Source: Cryptomeria japonica
Taxonomy: Eukaryota; Streptophyta; Pinopsida; Cupressales; Cupressaceae
Length of the DNA stretch: 64,000 nt
NCBI RefSeq assembly: GCF_030272615.1
Contig: NC_081414.1
Coordinates: 657,028,292-657,092,291 of the forward strand
Direction of reading: 5' to 3'
Shown: in pieces, positions 21,681 to 34,462 of the stretch
Numbering within the stretch: the first letter of the stretch is position 1
Layout: every line of letters begins with the position of its first letter
Translations under genes and position numbers: made by a program
Notes under the pieces: model-generated
Databases searched by the model: none
What the model was told of the DNA's origin: nothing
The model's input: the letters and a program-made list of their open reading frames with translations, nothing else

Positions 21681-22844
21681 TAAGATCTTCTAAAATCTAG
21701 AATCTGTATTATAACTCTTAGAGATCTAAAGCCACTCTCAAACATCCTGCCAATATATACATGAAATATAAATTAAAGTATAAGAAAGGAAAAACAAAAA
21801 GGGAAATGTGAATTGTACTTAAATGTTATATTTCATGTATATATATAGTTTGTTTGTTTTTTTGGTTTTTTTTTTAAATTGAAAAAAGGGAAACAGGATC
21901 CTATTTTGTTTTTGAAAAGGGATCTCATTTGCCTAATATTTTTTTAATTATTTTAAAAAACAAAACAAGTAAACGAGATCTCGTTTCTAAAAATTTTAAA
22001 CTTTGGTTCGGTTGTAGCTTTAGTTTTGGCTTGGGAAATGGCTTGGAGAGTTAAACCTTTGGCTTGGACCTAGTTTGACCTACAACTTGAAGGCCAAATC
22101 AATCTTCATATAAAATATTGACTTCAAAAATATATCTGAACACCAAATTTTTAGAATTTTTTTAAACAATGAAAACCCATTATAGTAGAGACTATCTAGA
22201 TTCTAAATATGTAAGTTTTTTAGAAAATGGATCAATATTTTTATTTTTAAAATAATTACTAATGAAAGAGGTCCATAAACTTGAAATAACAGGGCTTTTT
22301 AGTTTTTTGTAAACTTTTTTGTCTGTAAGCCTTTTGGAGAAAACATTATATGGCATCAAACTAGAGAGAATTTTATACAGTTTAAAAATTAAAAAAAAAA
22401 AAAATTAGGTTAAATTATGCTTGCCGTACACAAGAATTTTTCAAAACAATGATTATGCATAATAAAAAATTAACAAAAAAAAATATGTAGAAAAAAATTA
22501 CAAAAAAATATTCTCCTCCAAGGTGAGTGAGTTGCAGATCTTTTCCCAAAAAGATTTATAAAAATAATTTCATTTAGGTCAAATTATGCTTCCCATACAC
22601 GGGCATGGTATGGTCCTGAAAAAGTGACTTTTAAACTATAGGTTTTAGTAATGCCTATTCAAACTTCATTTTTAAGATCTGGGTATTAAAATAAATTACA
22701 TATTTGGAATGTAGACTTCGAGCACTACATTTTCTATTGTTGAAATTTTTCAAGATTCGCTCTTTAAGTGTGTCAAATCTTTAGGTCAAATAGGATGAAA
22801 ATGAAAAAAAAGGGAAAAAACTTCCACTTTTTGGCCAAAAAGGA
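21681..22844. other. AT-rich non-coding stretch
   Basis: It has homopolymer runs and no supported gene. AAATTATGCTT-CC-TACAC-GG occurs twice (about 22,412 and 22,581), a short internal duplication. Confidence 0.4.
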
Positions 22845-23510
22845 CACAACTTCTTGCAGGTGCCCCTAGGTGAAACTTGAAGAGAGACTATCTTTTTGGA
22901 GATGTTAAAGATCAAAAAAATATCAGGTACATAATTCTTCTAGATGATGATTACAAGGTAAACATTGTCCCTTCTTAAGGCATCAATTAAAGTATTTATC
23001 TAATAAACTATCTTTATATATAAATGTTTATTAAATGGTTTAAATTGATATGAATTAATGTCCATGTGAATAAATATTAATACTAGTATATCAATAATAA
23101 TGCAAAAAAATTGTCAATCGATCTCAAGATAGGACTGAAATAGGCACAAATAAATCAAATTTGAAATTACTTTTTTGAATTCCAGGGGTTAAAAATATAG
23201 ATACAAGATCAAATCCATGCTCTCCAATTGATCCAAGAAGACATGGAGGTGCCATAAATATAAATTACACAAGAACATGTACAAAAAATTATAAGGCACA
23301 CTTAGATATGTGGGAATGTGTGTAAATGGATATAGATAAATGACAATAAAATAAGCCAACTCTATATGAGATTGTACCATTTATCGACATCTAATTATAT
23401 AAAGATACTCTTGTAGAGAACACAAAAATAATCTAGAAATTTCTACAAAGATGCAAATTTTATCACTATAATAATTTAAAAGAGAATAATATCTAGCAAT
23501 TGTGCTTTGG
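22845..23510 (+). repeat. Dispersed non-coding repeat, copy 1
   Basis: It matches 56,455-57,140 in the same orientation over about 650 bp. Shared blocks include GGAGATGTTAAAGATCAAAAA, GTATTTATCTAATAAACT, ATGAATTAATGTCCA, AAATAGGCACAAAT, GACATGGAGG-GCC/TCCATAAAT and AATCTAGAAATT. No coding potential, LTR ends or tRNA boxes were seen, so the class is unknown. Confidence 0.75.
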
Positions 23511-23774
23511 TGTGCAATGGGTACGTTAAAGAGCCATGGAAGGTCAATTAGGGAATTTTTTGGTGTATTTTGCATACATTTGTTTAGTGTGTAAGGTCAA
23601 GTTGTAGGCCATTTAAAAATTGATGTTATTTGTGCAACCAAAGTTTCAATCAAGAAGTGATAGCTTAAAATGAACTATGCATCTACCTATAGGGATCCAA
23701 ACATGACTAAAAAGGCTTTAAATTAGGAAGCTAATTAGATTCCATTACCAATAGGATCATGTTATGTTTGCAAT

Positions 23775-23824
23775 AGATATAGAGGGAGATAGATATATTA
23801 ATAGATAGAGAGGGAGGGAGAGAA

Positions 23825-23907
<83 letters not shown>

Positions 23908-24290
23908 AATAAAGAGAAGAAGAGAAGGTAATAGAGAGAATAAGAGATAGGGAGAGAGATAAAGATAGAGATAGAGATAAGAAAGAAGAAACAAGGATTG
24001 TGTGAGTAATAATTAGAGAGATGGATAGATAAAGGATAGAGAAATAAAGAGATGTAGGAAGAGGGAGTATCATAGAGAGGAGAGAGAGAGGTACAAATAG
24101 GGAGAGATAGGGATATAGAGAGGGAATGATAGAGATAGGCATATTGGGAGAGAGAGAGAGACAAAGAGAGACAGAGAGATGCATGAAGAGGTGAGAAGAT
24201 AGAAATAGGGGAGAGAGATAGAGAGAGGAATGTGGATACGGAGAGGGAGATGGAGATGAGAAGATAGAGAGATCGAGAGTGATGGAGAGA
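23775..24290. repeat. GA-rich tract with an (AG)n microsatellite
   Basis: The pure (AG)n run covers about 23,827-23,903. It is flanked by GA-rich degenerate sequence with GATA units to 24,290. The long Ser/Leu-rich open frames on the minus strand here are simply translations of the repeat. Confidence 0.95.
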
Positions 24291-24940
24291 TAAATTAAAT
24301 GTATTATATAAATAAAAATAGAAATTCAAAATATAAATGTTCTCCAATAAATTAAAATTTAAATAAGATAAATAATTATAAATTAAATTAATTTTAATAA
24401 ATTTTAAGTACTATTTATAATTTTTTAAAAAGACATAAATAATTATAAATAAATTTCAAACTTAAGTCTGAAAAAAAATATTAAAATAGAATAAACTAAA
24501 TGCAAAGTCAAAAATATATGAAAAACCAAATATTAATAAAAATAATAATTAAAAAATTTATACTAAATGATAAATATTTTAAATTTAAAAAATAATTAAA
24601 TAAAAAATAAAACTATTTTTTTTAATTTACTAGATCAAATATATACCTAAAAAATATTTAATAGATTAATGAACATTAATTGAATCACAGTCCAAATCTT
24701 CACCTAAGGTTTATATGCATTATGTAGTTAGTTAGGGTATGTTCTCTCATTATTAAGATCATATCTTTGGAAATTGTATTGTGCCTAATATATGAACTAG
24801 TACTTGTTTTGTTTCTCTGTGGGATTAAATATTATTGGATCTAATATTATTAATCAAATCACTACAATATTAAAAACATTAAAAAAAACATTATGTTTTA
24901 TTTAAAAAATCACTTTTAACAAGAAAATAACTTAAAATAA
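24291..24940. other. Very AT-rich non-coding stretch
   Basis: Mostly A/T runs (AATAAATAATTATAAATT). Nothing supported. Confidence 0.5.
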
Positions 24941-25531
24941 AAAAAAACGGAGACGCGTTTATTCTGGCTGCGATTGACTAACCTGTGGCTAACATGCTGT
25001 ACGAAAAGTATGTTTTATGCCCAAATCAATATAATTAATCCCGCAGCAATCTATCTAAATTTTATAAATGCCTCTCCAATCATAGAAAGGGAGGGTTTCC
25101 ACCACATTAATCACAGCCCTGCAAACCAGAATGGGCAGAATTTATTATTTTATAAATGCCTCGTTCTACAATTATCTTCCCGTTTCCCAGATACTCCAGA
25201 CACCCCAACAGAATAGGCAGAATAGTTTCCCTCACTGCGGCTTCCATGGTCGTCCTATCACACTGAACAATTACATTAAAGGGCCACAGCAGGGAAGGAT
25301 CATTTCCATAAATAGGGGGAACAGCGGTTTTACTTTAGACACATATTAGCAATTTTAGCCTCCAAAGCCTCTAATATTGCCTGCACGTATCTGCAATGCC
25401 TGAAGATGCATCTCCCTGCAAATTGGCTCACTGCTTGTCGAATATTTGGTTGCTTGTCGAATATTTGGTTGTTTCTTGATCCACAGTTTGCTCGTTAGGT
25501 TTTTTGAATCCATGCCTAATTGGATCTTTCT
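24941..25531. other. Less AT-rich island, no identified gene
   Basis: Composition shifts clearly from the flanking AT-rich DNA (ACGGAGACGCGTTTATTC at the left edge). Short open frames exist on both strands, but none shows a recognised domain. A perfect 19-bp tandem duplication, TGCTTGTCGAATATTTGGT, lies at 25,432-25,450 and 25,451-25,469. It could be an old gene or promoter fragment. Confidence 0.35.
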
Positions 25532-26428
25532 GTTTGGAATCACTGCAATAGCACAAGCAATAATAATAAAACTCAGAGAAAATCATGATGAAGGATAAGA
25601 TTGAAGGTAAATAAAAATGGAAGATAAATGTAATAGAGACAGCAATATCTTAATCTAATTTTTTTATTTCTGCTTAGATTGAGAGCTGAAATAAAGTGCA
25701 CTCCAATTTTACTTGATTTGTTTCTTGAGGATATGATAATTGTAGATTAAATAGAAATTTCTTCTGCATAAGGTTATGGAAGAACATAACATTTAGATAG
25801 AAAATTGGACAGCATAAATAATGTTGAATGAAGATATGTAAATAATGTGAGAAACCTCTTATTTATTGAATTCTCAAAAGTTAAAATCAAGGGATAGATT
25901 GACAATGGATGGTTAAAATTAGAGCAAAGATTAGGGTTAAACTCAAAGTTGTGATCATGTGATACTTGTCACATGATGGATAGAATTTAAGGTTAGGAAG
26001 TGCATTAAAGCAACATTCTTATGAGAAGAGCTAAGATTAAGATGTTTAGTTTAAAATGAATGGATGAGATGAAAAGCTAGTTTGACTTTTGTGAAGTGTC
26101 TAGATTAATTAAACATGTGAAAGGGATACTTGTCACTTGATAGAAAGTTTATTCTACAATCCATGTAAGCAATTTAAAGGTAGGATTGAATGGACAATAA
26201 TAAAGAAATAAAACTAAAGTTTTAAAATTAATTAATTAAAAGAATAAATATTTATTTAATTAGTGAGATCAAGCAAAGGACAAATTAATGAAATAAATAG
26301 TAGATATATATATTTAATTAAAAGTCAAGATAGAATTGGATATATGGTGAAATTATTTAAATACATAATATGTATTTAATTAAGTAAAATTAAATGTAAT
26401 TAGATATGCACAAAAATAGGTGTCTACA
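25532..26428 (-). mobile_element. Probable LTR of a gypsy-type element (3' LTR side)
   Basis: On the minus strand, a purine tract AAGAAGGGCAAAA (reverse complement of 26,429-26,441) directly precedes TGTAGACACCTATTTTTG, a typical gypsy polypurine tract and LTR start. The LTR would run to lower coordinates. Its end is uncertain, with TGTTTGG at 25,532 (CCAAACA on the minus strand) as candidate. Inside, ATACTTGTCAC-TGAT occurs twice (25,959 and 26,127). No primer site follows, consistent with a 3' LTR. Confidence 0.45.
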
Positions 26429-26441
26429 TTTTGCCCTTCTT

Positions 26442-27267
26442 GAGATGATGTTGCAACTATTTTGAGAGTGAGTAATACTTATAAACTTTGGGCTTAAATT
26501 AAACCTAACCAATTATATTCCTAGAGGTGCCATAAACAAGATTTTACATCTCTTAAAATATAGTGTCACAACAATAATTAGTAGCTATACCCAAATGAAT
26601 ACTTGACCCTAAGCATTTGTGACTAGGTCAAGGTCATTGTAGATGCATTTATAGATTCAATAAATCATACAACTTATTACAATAATCAATTAATTTTTAA
26701 AGACTATGGCAATGGGTAGATATACTAAAAATATTTTTTTTAGTATTTAACATTTAGGCTATCTTATAATAATTTCTTGGTTAACAATGCTAAATAATGA
26801 AGAATATACATAACCTAAAATAGCACTGATCTACTCCTACCACTAACTATAAAAAGGATGCCATTTAAATTAAAGTCTCCATTAAGTAATGAATACCAAA
26901 CTAAAATGGAATATATTCAATACAACATCAATAGAACCATATTTTTATTTTGAGAAAACCAAAGATTATCTAAAATAAAGTGTACATACTTAATAATCTA
27001 TATTAGAACTATGATGACCCTTGTGCAATAAAATATGACCACTAAAAAGTATTTGTAATTTTTAAGATGTTTTCATACATACATCGAACTTCTATTATAG
27101 TTTCACAAGTAAATGTGGTGAGAAGAGATATATAATTGTGACTTTACATTCCCCATAATCTTTACAGAGTGTCATGGAGATACTCATTATAAAATATATA
27201 TAATAAAAACCCTTTATACACTATATTAAATAATAAATTCAATTCATTTGCAGCTGAAATGTGCATC
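26442..27267. other. AT-rich stretch up to the CACTA insertion
   Basis: If the neighbouring LTR call is right, this would be the 3' non-coding interior of that element. No open frame of interest. Confidence 0.3.
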
Positions 27268-27299
27268 TACCACTAGTACATTTGAGGCTCAATTTCGAC
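27268..27299 (+). repeat. CACTA left terminal inverted repeat with TAC target duplication
   Basis: TAC (27,268-27,270) precedes CACTAGTACATTTGAGGCTC, and the TIR continues to TTTCGAC at 27,293-27,299. It pairs with the reverse complement of 51,911-51,939. Confidence 0.92.
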
Positions 27300-27875
27300 A
27301 GTCGCTTGTCAAAATTATGACTCTTTTTCATCAGACTATTGACAAACGCAGTCATCAAAAACTTGTTGTCGGATACTCTGACGATGCTCGTCAACATCGA
27401 AATTCTGACGGAAACCATCAGGTCTCCATCGGTGTATGTCTTACCGATAGCCTCATCGGCTATTGGCAAGACCAAATGTTCCCTTCACCACTAGTGTAAG
27501 TCCTGCCAATGGATTTCATCGGCATGTACTACCTCGACGACACCCGAGACATGAGGTCTCAATTGGTGTATGTCTTGCCAATATACGATGTCAGCTATCG
27601 ACAAGATATACACCGATGGAGACTTGATGTCTCGAGTGCTGTTGGGGTAGTACATGCCGATGAAATCCATTCACAAGACTTACACTAGTGACGAAGGGAA
27701 CATTTGGTCTTGCCGATAGCCGATGAGGCTATCGGTAAGACATACACCGATGGAGGTTTCAGGTCTCTATCAGTGTATGTCTTACTGATAGCCTCATTGG
27801 CTATCGGGAAGACCAAATGTTCCCTCTTCCGCAAGTGTAAGTCCTGTCGATGGATTTCATCAGCATGTGCCAACC
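27300..27875. repeat. CACTA left subterminal region: long palindrome plus a third unit
   Basis: A roughly 340-bp imperfect palindrome covers about 27,420-27,760, centred near 27,585 (CCAATATACGATG meets TCAGCTATCG). A third copy of one arm follows at 27,761-27,875. Each arm contains a 23-bp motif with 9-bp stems CCGATAGCC / GGCTATCGG around a 5-base loop, at 27,444-27,466, 27,713-27,735 (perfect stem) and 27,785-27,807. In En/Spm, repeated subterminal motifs bind the element's TNPA-type protein; I infer the same role here. Confidence 0.85.
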
Positions 27876-30185
27876 CAACCGCTCATCCGCCGAGAGAATG
27901 TCGTCAGTCATATAGCATCCTCGTCGGATGTCTTCATTGATTTTCATCGAAATACCGACACCGTCCAATGGAAACCAGGAACTATGTACTGACGAGGATG
28001 ATGTATGCCCGATGGTATAGTCGTTGGTGCAAATATAAGGGGCATCAGAATTTCAATGATTATTTATTTATTTATTTATTTTAAATAATACAAAAAATCA
28101 TATAATGACTACTGAAATCTGATAGTTTCATATCAACACATTAATTGTTTTACGATGTGAGACATGTTTCAGATCAAAACCCCACACAAAATCTAGCCTA
28201 TCTGCTAATAATGCAACAATATTTTGATCAATTCAAGCAAATCATTAGAACTTGTTAGCTATCCTTCTTAACTATGCCCAATACAGGGATTTGTCTCTAG
28301 GTTTCTATCATGGCTTGTGCTCTATCAAATCTCCTCTATTTGAGCTACCTTGAATGCATGCCTACCACTATTTGAAACTTTGATAATCTATATCATGTAT
28401 ATTGCTAACGTTGAAAGGCTCCTTTATCACTATGAATATTGGCTCAGGTGTATGGCTTCTACAATAAGCATAGGATAGTATTTATATTGATTTCATACAA
28501 AAAAATTTACTCACAACTGTCTTTGCAATAGTGAATATCCTTACTATCACATACAATGAGTATGATGGCATCCTTGTCATCTTTTAAAAATGATATCTTA
28601 TCTAAGTGTTTTCTCATATTGTTTTGATTATCTCACCACTAAAAAACCTTCATCACCATGATTTGCTAACTATCTACACTCATGGAGAGTTATTTGACCA
28701 CTCTTCGTATCATCTATGGATTTAGGGCTTTTGGTTTGACTGGCAACTCTTGGTCTCTAACTTTGTATGACTTCAATTTTCACTACTCATTCTCTTCAAG
28801 TTGACATCTATATTACTATTGCTATATCTTTCCTATGATTGAAAGCTTTGATATCTCAACTATAGTGAGGTTTGACTGTGAATGAGGATACTTCACGACC
28901 CCTTTTGTGATAAGTTTCTTTTAGATAAAAATATGACCTAGATGATCATCAAATGAGAAATATTGGCTATCATCATCAATATGCATAATGAGTTTTTCTT
29001 AGAGAGATCAAGTATTGTATTAACAAAGGAATGAATTTACAAGGCTATGTGCTCAATGGGTCTCTTAACTTGTAAAAAATGCCAACATTCATGAAGAAAA
29101 ATGAAAAAATATCATTAGTGAAATAATTACTCATTGAGATCATCTTAAGATGACTTAAAATACAACCATCATATCCCACAAAAATAAATACTTTCCAAAT
29201 ACGCCTCAGAAGCCTCTAATTACTTAAAATTTAATACTATCCTCTAGATATGAAAAGAAATTTGGTCCTATGAATTGACCGCTACAATTTGGAGTGCAAA
29301 AGAGGAAATGTACCTGGTAGTCCACTACAATTTTAAGAACAAAGAGACTCTATGGCACTAAGAGGTTGCAATCATAGCCTATGTTGGCCATAATCCCTGT
29401 TGCAGCAATAATGAGAAGTGAGGTAATAGTTATAAAATTTGGATGAACTCAAAGAGACATTTACAAATACAACCTACCCTTTATAATACCTAATTGAAAA
29501 AATGGATGAAATGCAAGTCCTTGTATCAATAACATCTGGCAGATAGTAAAAAACTAGAACAATAAATTCTATTTAAAAGTGGTTAGACTTACAATGATAA
29601 GGAAAATTAAAAAATGCTAAAAAAAATGTCAACTAATAAAAAAACTTACAAGGATGAGGCATATTCACAGCTTTTGCAGTCACACCATGCATATCAGCAC
29701 TAGAAGTAACTCATAGTATTAGTGTACATACAAGACAATATGGGAGTTCATTATACCCAACAACTTGTGGTGTTGTTGTTCATGTTGGCTCTGTTGGACC
29801 CTGCAATTAAGATTCAATATACATTATTCAATAATATTAATTGTGCAGCATAATGAAATATTGAAAAGTGTGTTATCTTATTGAGCTTCTCTTTGTTTCG
29901 AGAATAGTTTAATATGCTCTACTTAACAGGGCCAACCATGTGAATGTGGAAGCTCATTTGGCCCTTCCCCCCCAAAAAATCACTCTAAATTCCCTGTTAA
30001 CATCTAACATTCATTTATTCCTTCATTCATTATTAAAATATATCATTCATTCATTATCACATAATGTTCATTAACATTAATTAACAAGCAACATTCATCA
30101 ATATTAATTAACACATATCATTCATGAACATTCATTAGCACATAACTACATTCATTAACACATAAAAATCAGTCATTATCAAATA
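27876..30185. other. AT-rich CACTA interior, no gene seen
   Basis: This lies between the left subterminal repeats and the 3' end of the second transposon gene. It has short T/A-rich tracts, an (ATTT)n run near 28,060 and an (ATTCATTA)-type low-complexity tract at 30,000-30,180. No supported open frame on either strand. Confidence 0.45.
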
Positions 30186-30189
30186 AGGT

Positions 30190-32360
30190 AGATTACAATA
30201 ATTTTTTTAATTTTTTTTGAAGCTATGTAAAAACTAATTGGAGCATCGTTTTCTTCATCATTTCCCCCATCTCTAGTTGTCCTTCCCTCTGCTCGTGATC
30301 TCAATGTATGCCTAGTCCTATATAGAGGACGAGGACACTAAACCAAAGGGGGGTCGTCTGCAATAACAAAGAAATGGGTTAAATTCAAAATATTTTTTAT
30401 TACTATTACAAGTATTTCATTAATTTAAAGAACATAATTGGGACGCTCTTTACTTGATGGGTTGACATCATCTTCCACATAATTTTGTCTAGCCACCTCA
30501 ACATGTTGAACAACCTCTAGATCCTTTAGAGTTGAAATACGAAATGTTACATTAATCAATACACCAATTGTAATTAAATTTGTTTAAAGGAATAGTAGTG
30601 GTCTTGTTTACCTAATTGGGGAATATCACGTTCCTAATGTTGTCTACCTAGATCATGCTCCACTTGGTCACCACCGACTACATGCTCTGAAATATTAACA
30701 AAAAGGGTTACATTAATTACTACACTAGTTACAATTTAATTAAAATGGTTAATTGTATTAATAATTACATAAAAAAAATTGAGTAGAAAATGAATACCTC
30801 CACTACTATAATGCACATCCAGACCTTCATGTCTAGGTTGTGTTCCACGATTAATAGGCTGCATTCCAATGTCATGCGCATTGTTATCATTGCTTGGTTA
30901 TTTAAAAAGAATATAGCCACTTTATGTTGGAACTTAACATCAAATAGGTTATTGGTAAAGTATTCAATTTGAAATCATTTTCATTTAGCTTATTTACCTT
31001 TGTGATGGATGCATCAAAATCTCATGTTTGCCCACTCAATTCTCATAGCTGTTCAACCATGACTGTATAGCCTTGCTGGTAGGCAATTCTCTTGTCATCT
31101 TCTGTGGGTGCTTTATTGAATTCAGAGCCTTCCACTTTTTCTTAGTATCGTGAATTTTGCTTGTATTGTTTGATAAAAAAAAAATGTTTATAATTTATAA
31201 ATATTTTGATGTGACATTTTATTTACTGTTTCTTAAAATTTGTGCAGGAAGTTTCATATAACCACCAAATTCGAGTTTGTGTTTCTCGTGTTTTTCTTGT
31301 CTTGCCTTGGTTGCCTTGGATGTGTCACTTTGTCTATGAAAAATTTGAAATATGTTAGATTATATATATATAAAGAGTAATTAGTACATAATTACATTTT
31401 TAATATTATCACATAACTTCTTCTAGCATCTGGTGTTGTATTTCCTTTTTTCCTTTAAATTCTCTCCTTCGCATCCAAAATCAGGTCCTTCCACTCCCTC
31501 TCTGGAATCATGGGGGAACGCTCGTACTTTACGTTCTTCTCTAAATGTGTCCTGTATTGGTCCCTCGCATACTTTAGATATGTGCCATCTTTTTCAAGGA
31601 CCTTGGTTTTGTCGAATGTGTCATTTCCGAACAACCCAACCATATGGTTTGTTAGTTCATCTTTTAACTTTTTTTCTTGGTCATTCCACCTTTAAAGAAA
31701 AATTGAAGCTACCTTTGATATAGTTCAAAAAAAGGATCAAAGGAAAAAACTATTCTAGCAATGATACGAAATCAAAGTAGTGAATTAGGGTTAGGTCACA
31801 TATGATATTCCACCTTTTACGTATGGTGGGCCCAAATATCTGGAATGCAATGTCATTTAGATTTTTATAAAAAATATCATTTCGTGAGAAAAAAACATGG
31901 GATCATTAGTCCAAAACAAGTGATCAGTAAGTAAATTATAATTAGACTATATATAATCATAATTTTAAATTACATGGAACCTTCTGTATCTTTAAGGGAA
32001 TCAATTTGTCGTTGCTCATCAGCAATGTGGCCTGCAACGTTCTCGTACTATCAACATGAGAAGATCCAAGAAATGGTGGTATGTTATCAGCAATAGTCAC
32101 CTCTAGCACATCCTCATGTGCATATCTTGCTGCAAAAAATGATCCACTATGAAATACCCCCAAGAAAGAACACTTCAAGGGAAATAAACACATAACAAAA
32201 GAGAGAGAAAAAGAGGGATCTACCGATAGTGGGTGGGTCAACATGATGTGTAGTAGATGATGTCTGCATGTTGCGTGTTGCCAACATTGTAGTTGGCAAT
32301 ACAGGTGGGGATAACCTCGGATGAGGTGGCATTTGCATAGGAACATTGACAACACTTGAA
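30190..32360 (-). pseudogene. Second CACTA gene (Ptta/En/Spm plant transposase type), multi-exon relic
   Basis: Read on the minus strand there are several short exon-like open stretches. A Pro/Thr-rich linker (PPHPRLSPPVLPTT, about 32,220-32,355) is followed by a segment at 31,978-32,150. The best block is at 31,440-31,697: WNDQEKKLKDELTNHMVG, then YLKYARDQYRTHLEKN and PMIPEREWKDLILDAKERI. After a splice-like junction comes SDTSKATKARQEKHEKHKLE then FGGYMKLP (31,237-31,330), matching the N-R...H-GRGGY signature of Pfam Transposase_24. Further exon-like pieces continue to about 30,190. In CACTA elements the second gene encodes the partner that binds subterminal repeats. It lies downstream of TNP2 in the same orientation. 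Stops (for example after AKERI) indicate decay. Confidence 0.65.
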
Positions 32361-33974
32361 GAATAAATAATTAAATATATGAAAACTGCAAGAATTTTAA
32401 ACAAGGATGAACCTTTATTAAGAATTGTAAAGAAAGATGAACCTTTATTAATGTTCGATGCTAATCTTAATGACAGAACAACATGAAGAAGGACAAAGGT
32501 AGCTAAATTTATGACAAGAGGGTAGTGTAAAGGAAGAAGGAAGGAGACACCTTGAATAACACTATAATGTATTATGGTTTGATAAAATCAATAAAATTTT
32601 GTGTTTTGGAACTTGTTAATTGCAAATTTCCATAATAGTCACATTTCATGCACTGTTTCAAGTTTCTTCTCATCAAGAAAATAGATTAAAAATATCTAAT
32701 CAAGGATTGAAGGGTGAATTTTAATGAATTAACTTTATTTTGTGCCAAGTTAGAGCAATGGCCGTGAAGAATGAGGAGAGTTTGAATTGTTTTTCTCTAA
32801 ACTGTCCAAAACCCTCAGTTCCAGGTCAGTCACAAGGGTTTGTTAATATCCATTGATTTAGTCATTGAAAAAATCTCAAATTCTACATTCCTATGACTGA
32901 CTCAAGTATCTTTCATCTGTAATTGTTCTTATATTGAATGGTTGTACAAATGTCAAGAAAACTAGTGCCCTAGCAAACTGAGACAAAGTTTTCCCTGTTT
33001 TGGGACAACAAACCATGTTGTTTTGTTGAGTGATGTCCAATGGGTTGAAATGGGACCGTGTTGATTAAATAAGGTTGGAACAACTCTAAATAACCTTGCC
33101 CAGTATGATGGAAATCGATAAGACAAGAAATTTTCAATCTACTTGTTTGATCATGATAGTCACAATGAATGGTAGTTTGGGTTCCTTATTTTGCAGTTTT
33201 GAAATTTGTAAGGATTCTATGAGTAAATGCAGATTATAAGTTCTTGGGTAGTTGGAGAAGACATTAATGAGATGATGACAATGAAATAACTCTCTTGGAG
33301 GACAGGGGTAAGTATATGCTAAGGTATGATGGTTGAAATACTTGGTATTTTCACAATGTTAAGGCTAACATGGAGTTGCTTGAACATGTAATTTGTCTAG
33401 TTGGAAGTTGAGCTCAAGTAGAATGTGATCTCAAGTAGAATATGGCGAGCTTTAAAATGAGAGAGTATCATATAGTGAGAGGTGAGTTGGCAGTGAAGAA
33501 TAAATCATAGTATGAAGCTCTCAAAAATGATAAGTGATGAAGTGAGAGGTTGATCCAAGTCAAGGATCTAGAAAAAGGATGTGTTGGGGGTTTGTTGAGA
33601 ACAAGTGAAGGGATGTGTAAGGGGATTTGTTTCCCTAATGTATGAATGATCAGTCATGAAGAGCATCAACTAGATCTCTCTGCATCAACTACATAATAAA
33701 TATATGATCAATAACACTAGCATTAAAAAAGCAAGTTCACAAGCCAAAGGAGGATTAGTTTTAATGTATAAAAAATGATCATCACCTAAAATACCTACAA
33801 TACCCTGATCATGGCCACTAGGTTGATGAGGGCACATAAAATCCTGTAAAAACAACAGATACATATTTTAGTTAATGACATAAAAGAGAATAAAATAGAA
33901 ACCATTATTTAACTTTTGCTATAACTAAAGCTTTCATTAATCCTTACTTGCAAGTTATGTGTTGTCGACATCAA
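32361..33974. other. CACTA interior without a recognised gene
   Basis: AT-rich, with short open frames only. Around 33,360-33,540 the plus strand reads in part as Glu/Lys-rich sequence, but no domain is recognisable. Confidence 0.4.
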
Positions 33975-34354
33975 TTATTGCACCATGCCTTTTATTTTAT
34001 CGGTCTGAGGGCTCATGGATGCCAAAGAAAGAATCTCTCTATTAATTTTTCTAACAGAATGTTTCATCATTTCTATAGGGTTTCTGGTAAATGCAATGTC
34101 ATCATCACATAATACTATTGAGTCCCCATCCCTTTGCGGTGCTGAGGTACTACAGGTCCCTTTCCCTTTCCCTGAACATCCGTCTATGACAAGAATATTA
34201 TTAATACTATCAAAATTACTCAAAAATACTCAAGAAAAGAACATAATAATATAATAGTTTGCTTCTATCTAATTTGTACAATTACAATGAGGTTTACCAA
34301 CTCAGTAGAAGTGTCAAGACCTACATCCTTGTCTGTGCTATGTGATGGATCCAT
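33975..34354 (-). pseudogene. Small unrecognised ORF downstream of the SET relic
   Basis: A possible first exon starts with ATG at 34,354 (MDPSHSTDKDVGLD) and ends at a GTAAAC donor-like site near 34,298. A second open stretch, 33,975-34,183, reads GCSGKGKGTCSTSAPQRDGD then IVLCDDDIAFTRNPIEMMKH and ends in a stop. The phases of the two pieces do not match cleanly, so the splice model is tentative. It could be the N-terminal part of the second CACTA gene. No known domain recognised. Confidence 0.35.
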
Positions 34355-34462
34355 CTCACCATGTGACAAAGAAAAAATATAAAAAATATTAGCAAAATGA
34401 AACCAATAGACTTAGCAAAAAACTTAATAATAAAATGGTATATTGGAGTCATTAGATGGAGG

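Noticed and set aside
23731-24347. Ser/Leu-rich open frames on the minus strand, up to 196 codons
   Set aside because: They are the product of the GA/CT microsatellite and its flanks; composition is purely repeat-driven.
27486-27495. CACTAGTG at about 27,487 and its inverted copy near 27,685 as element ends
   Set aside because: These lie inside the subterminal palindrome arms and have no flanking target duplication or partner end.
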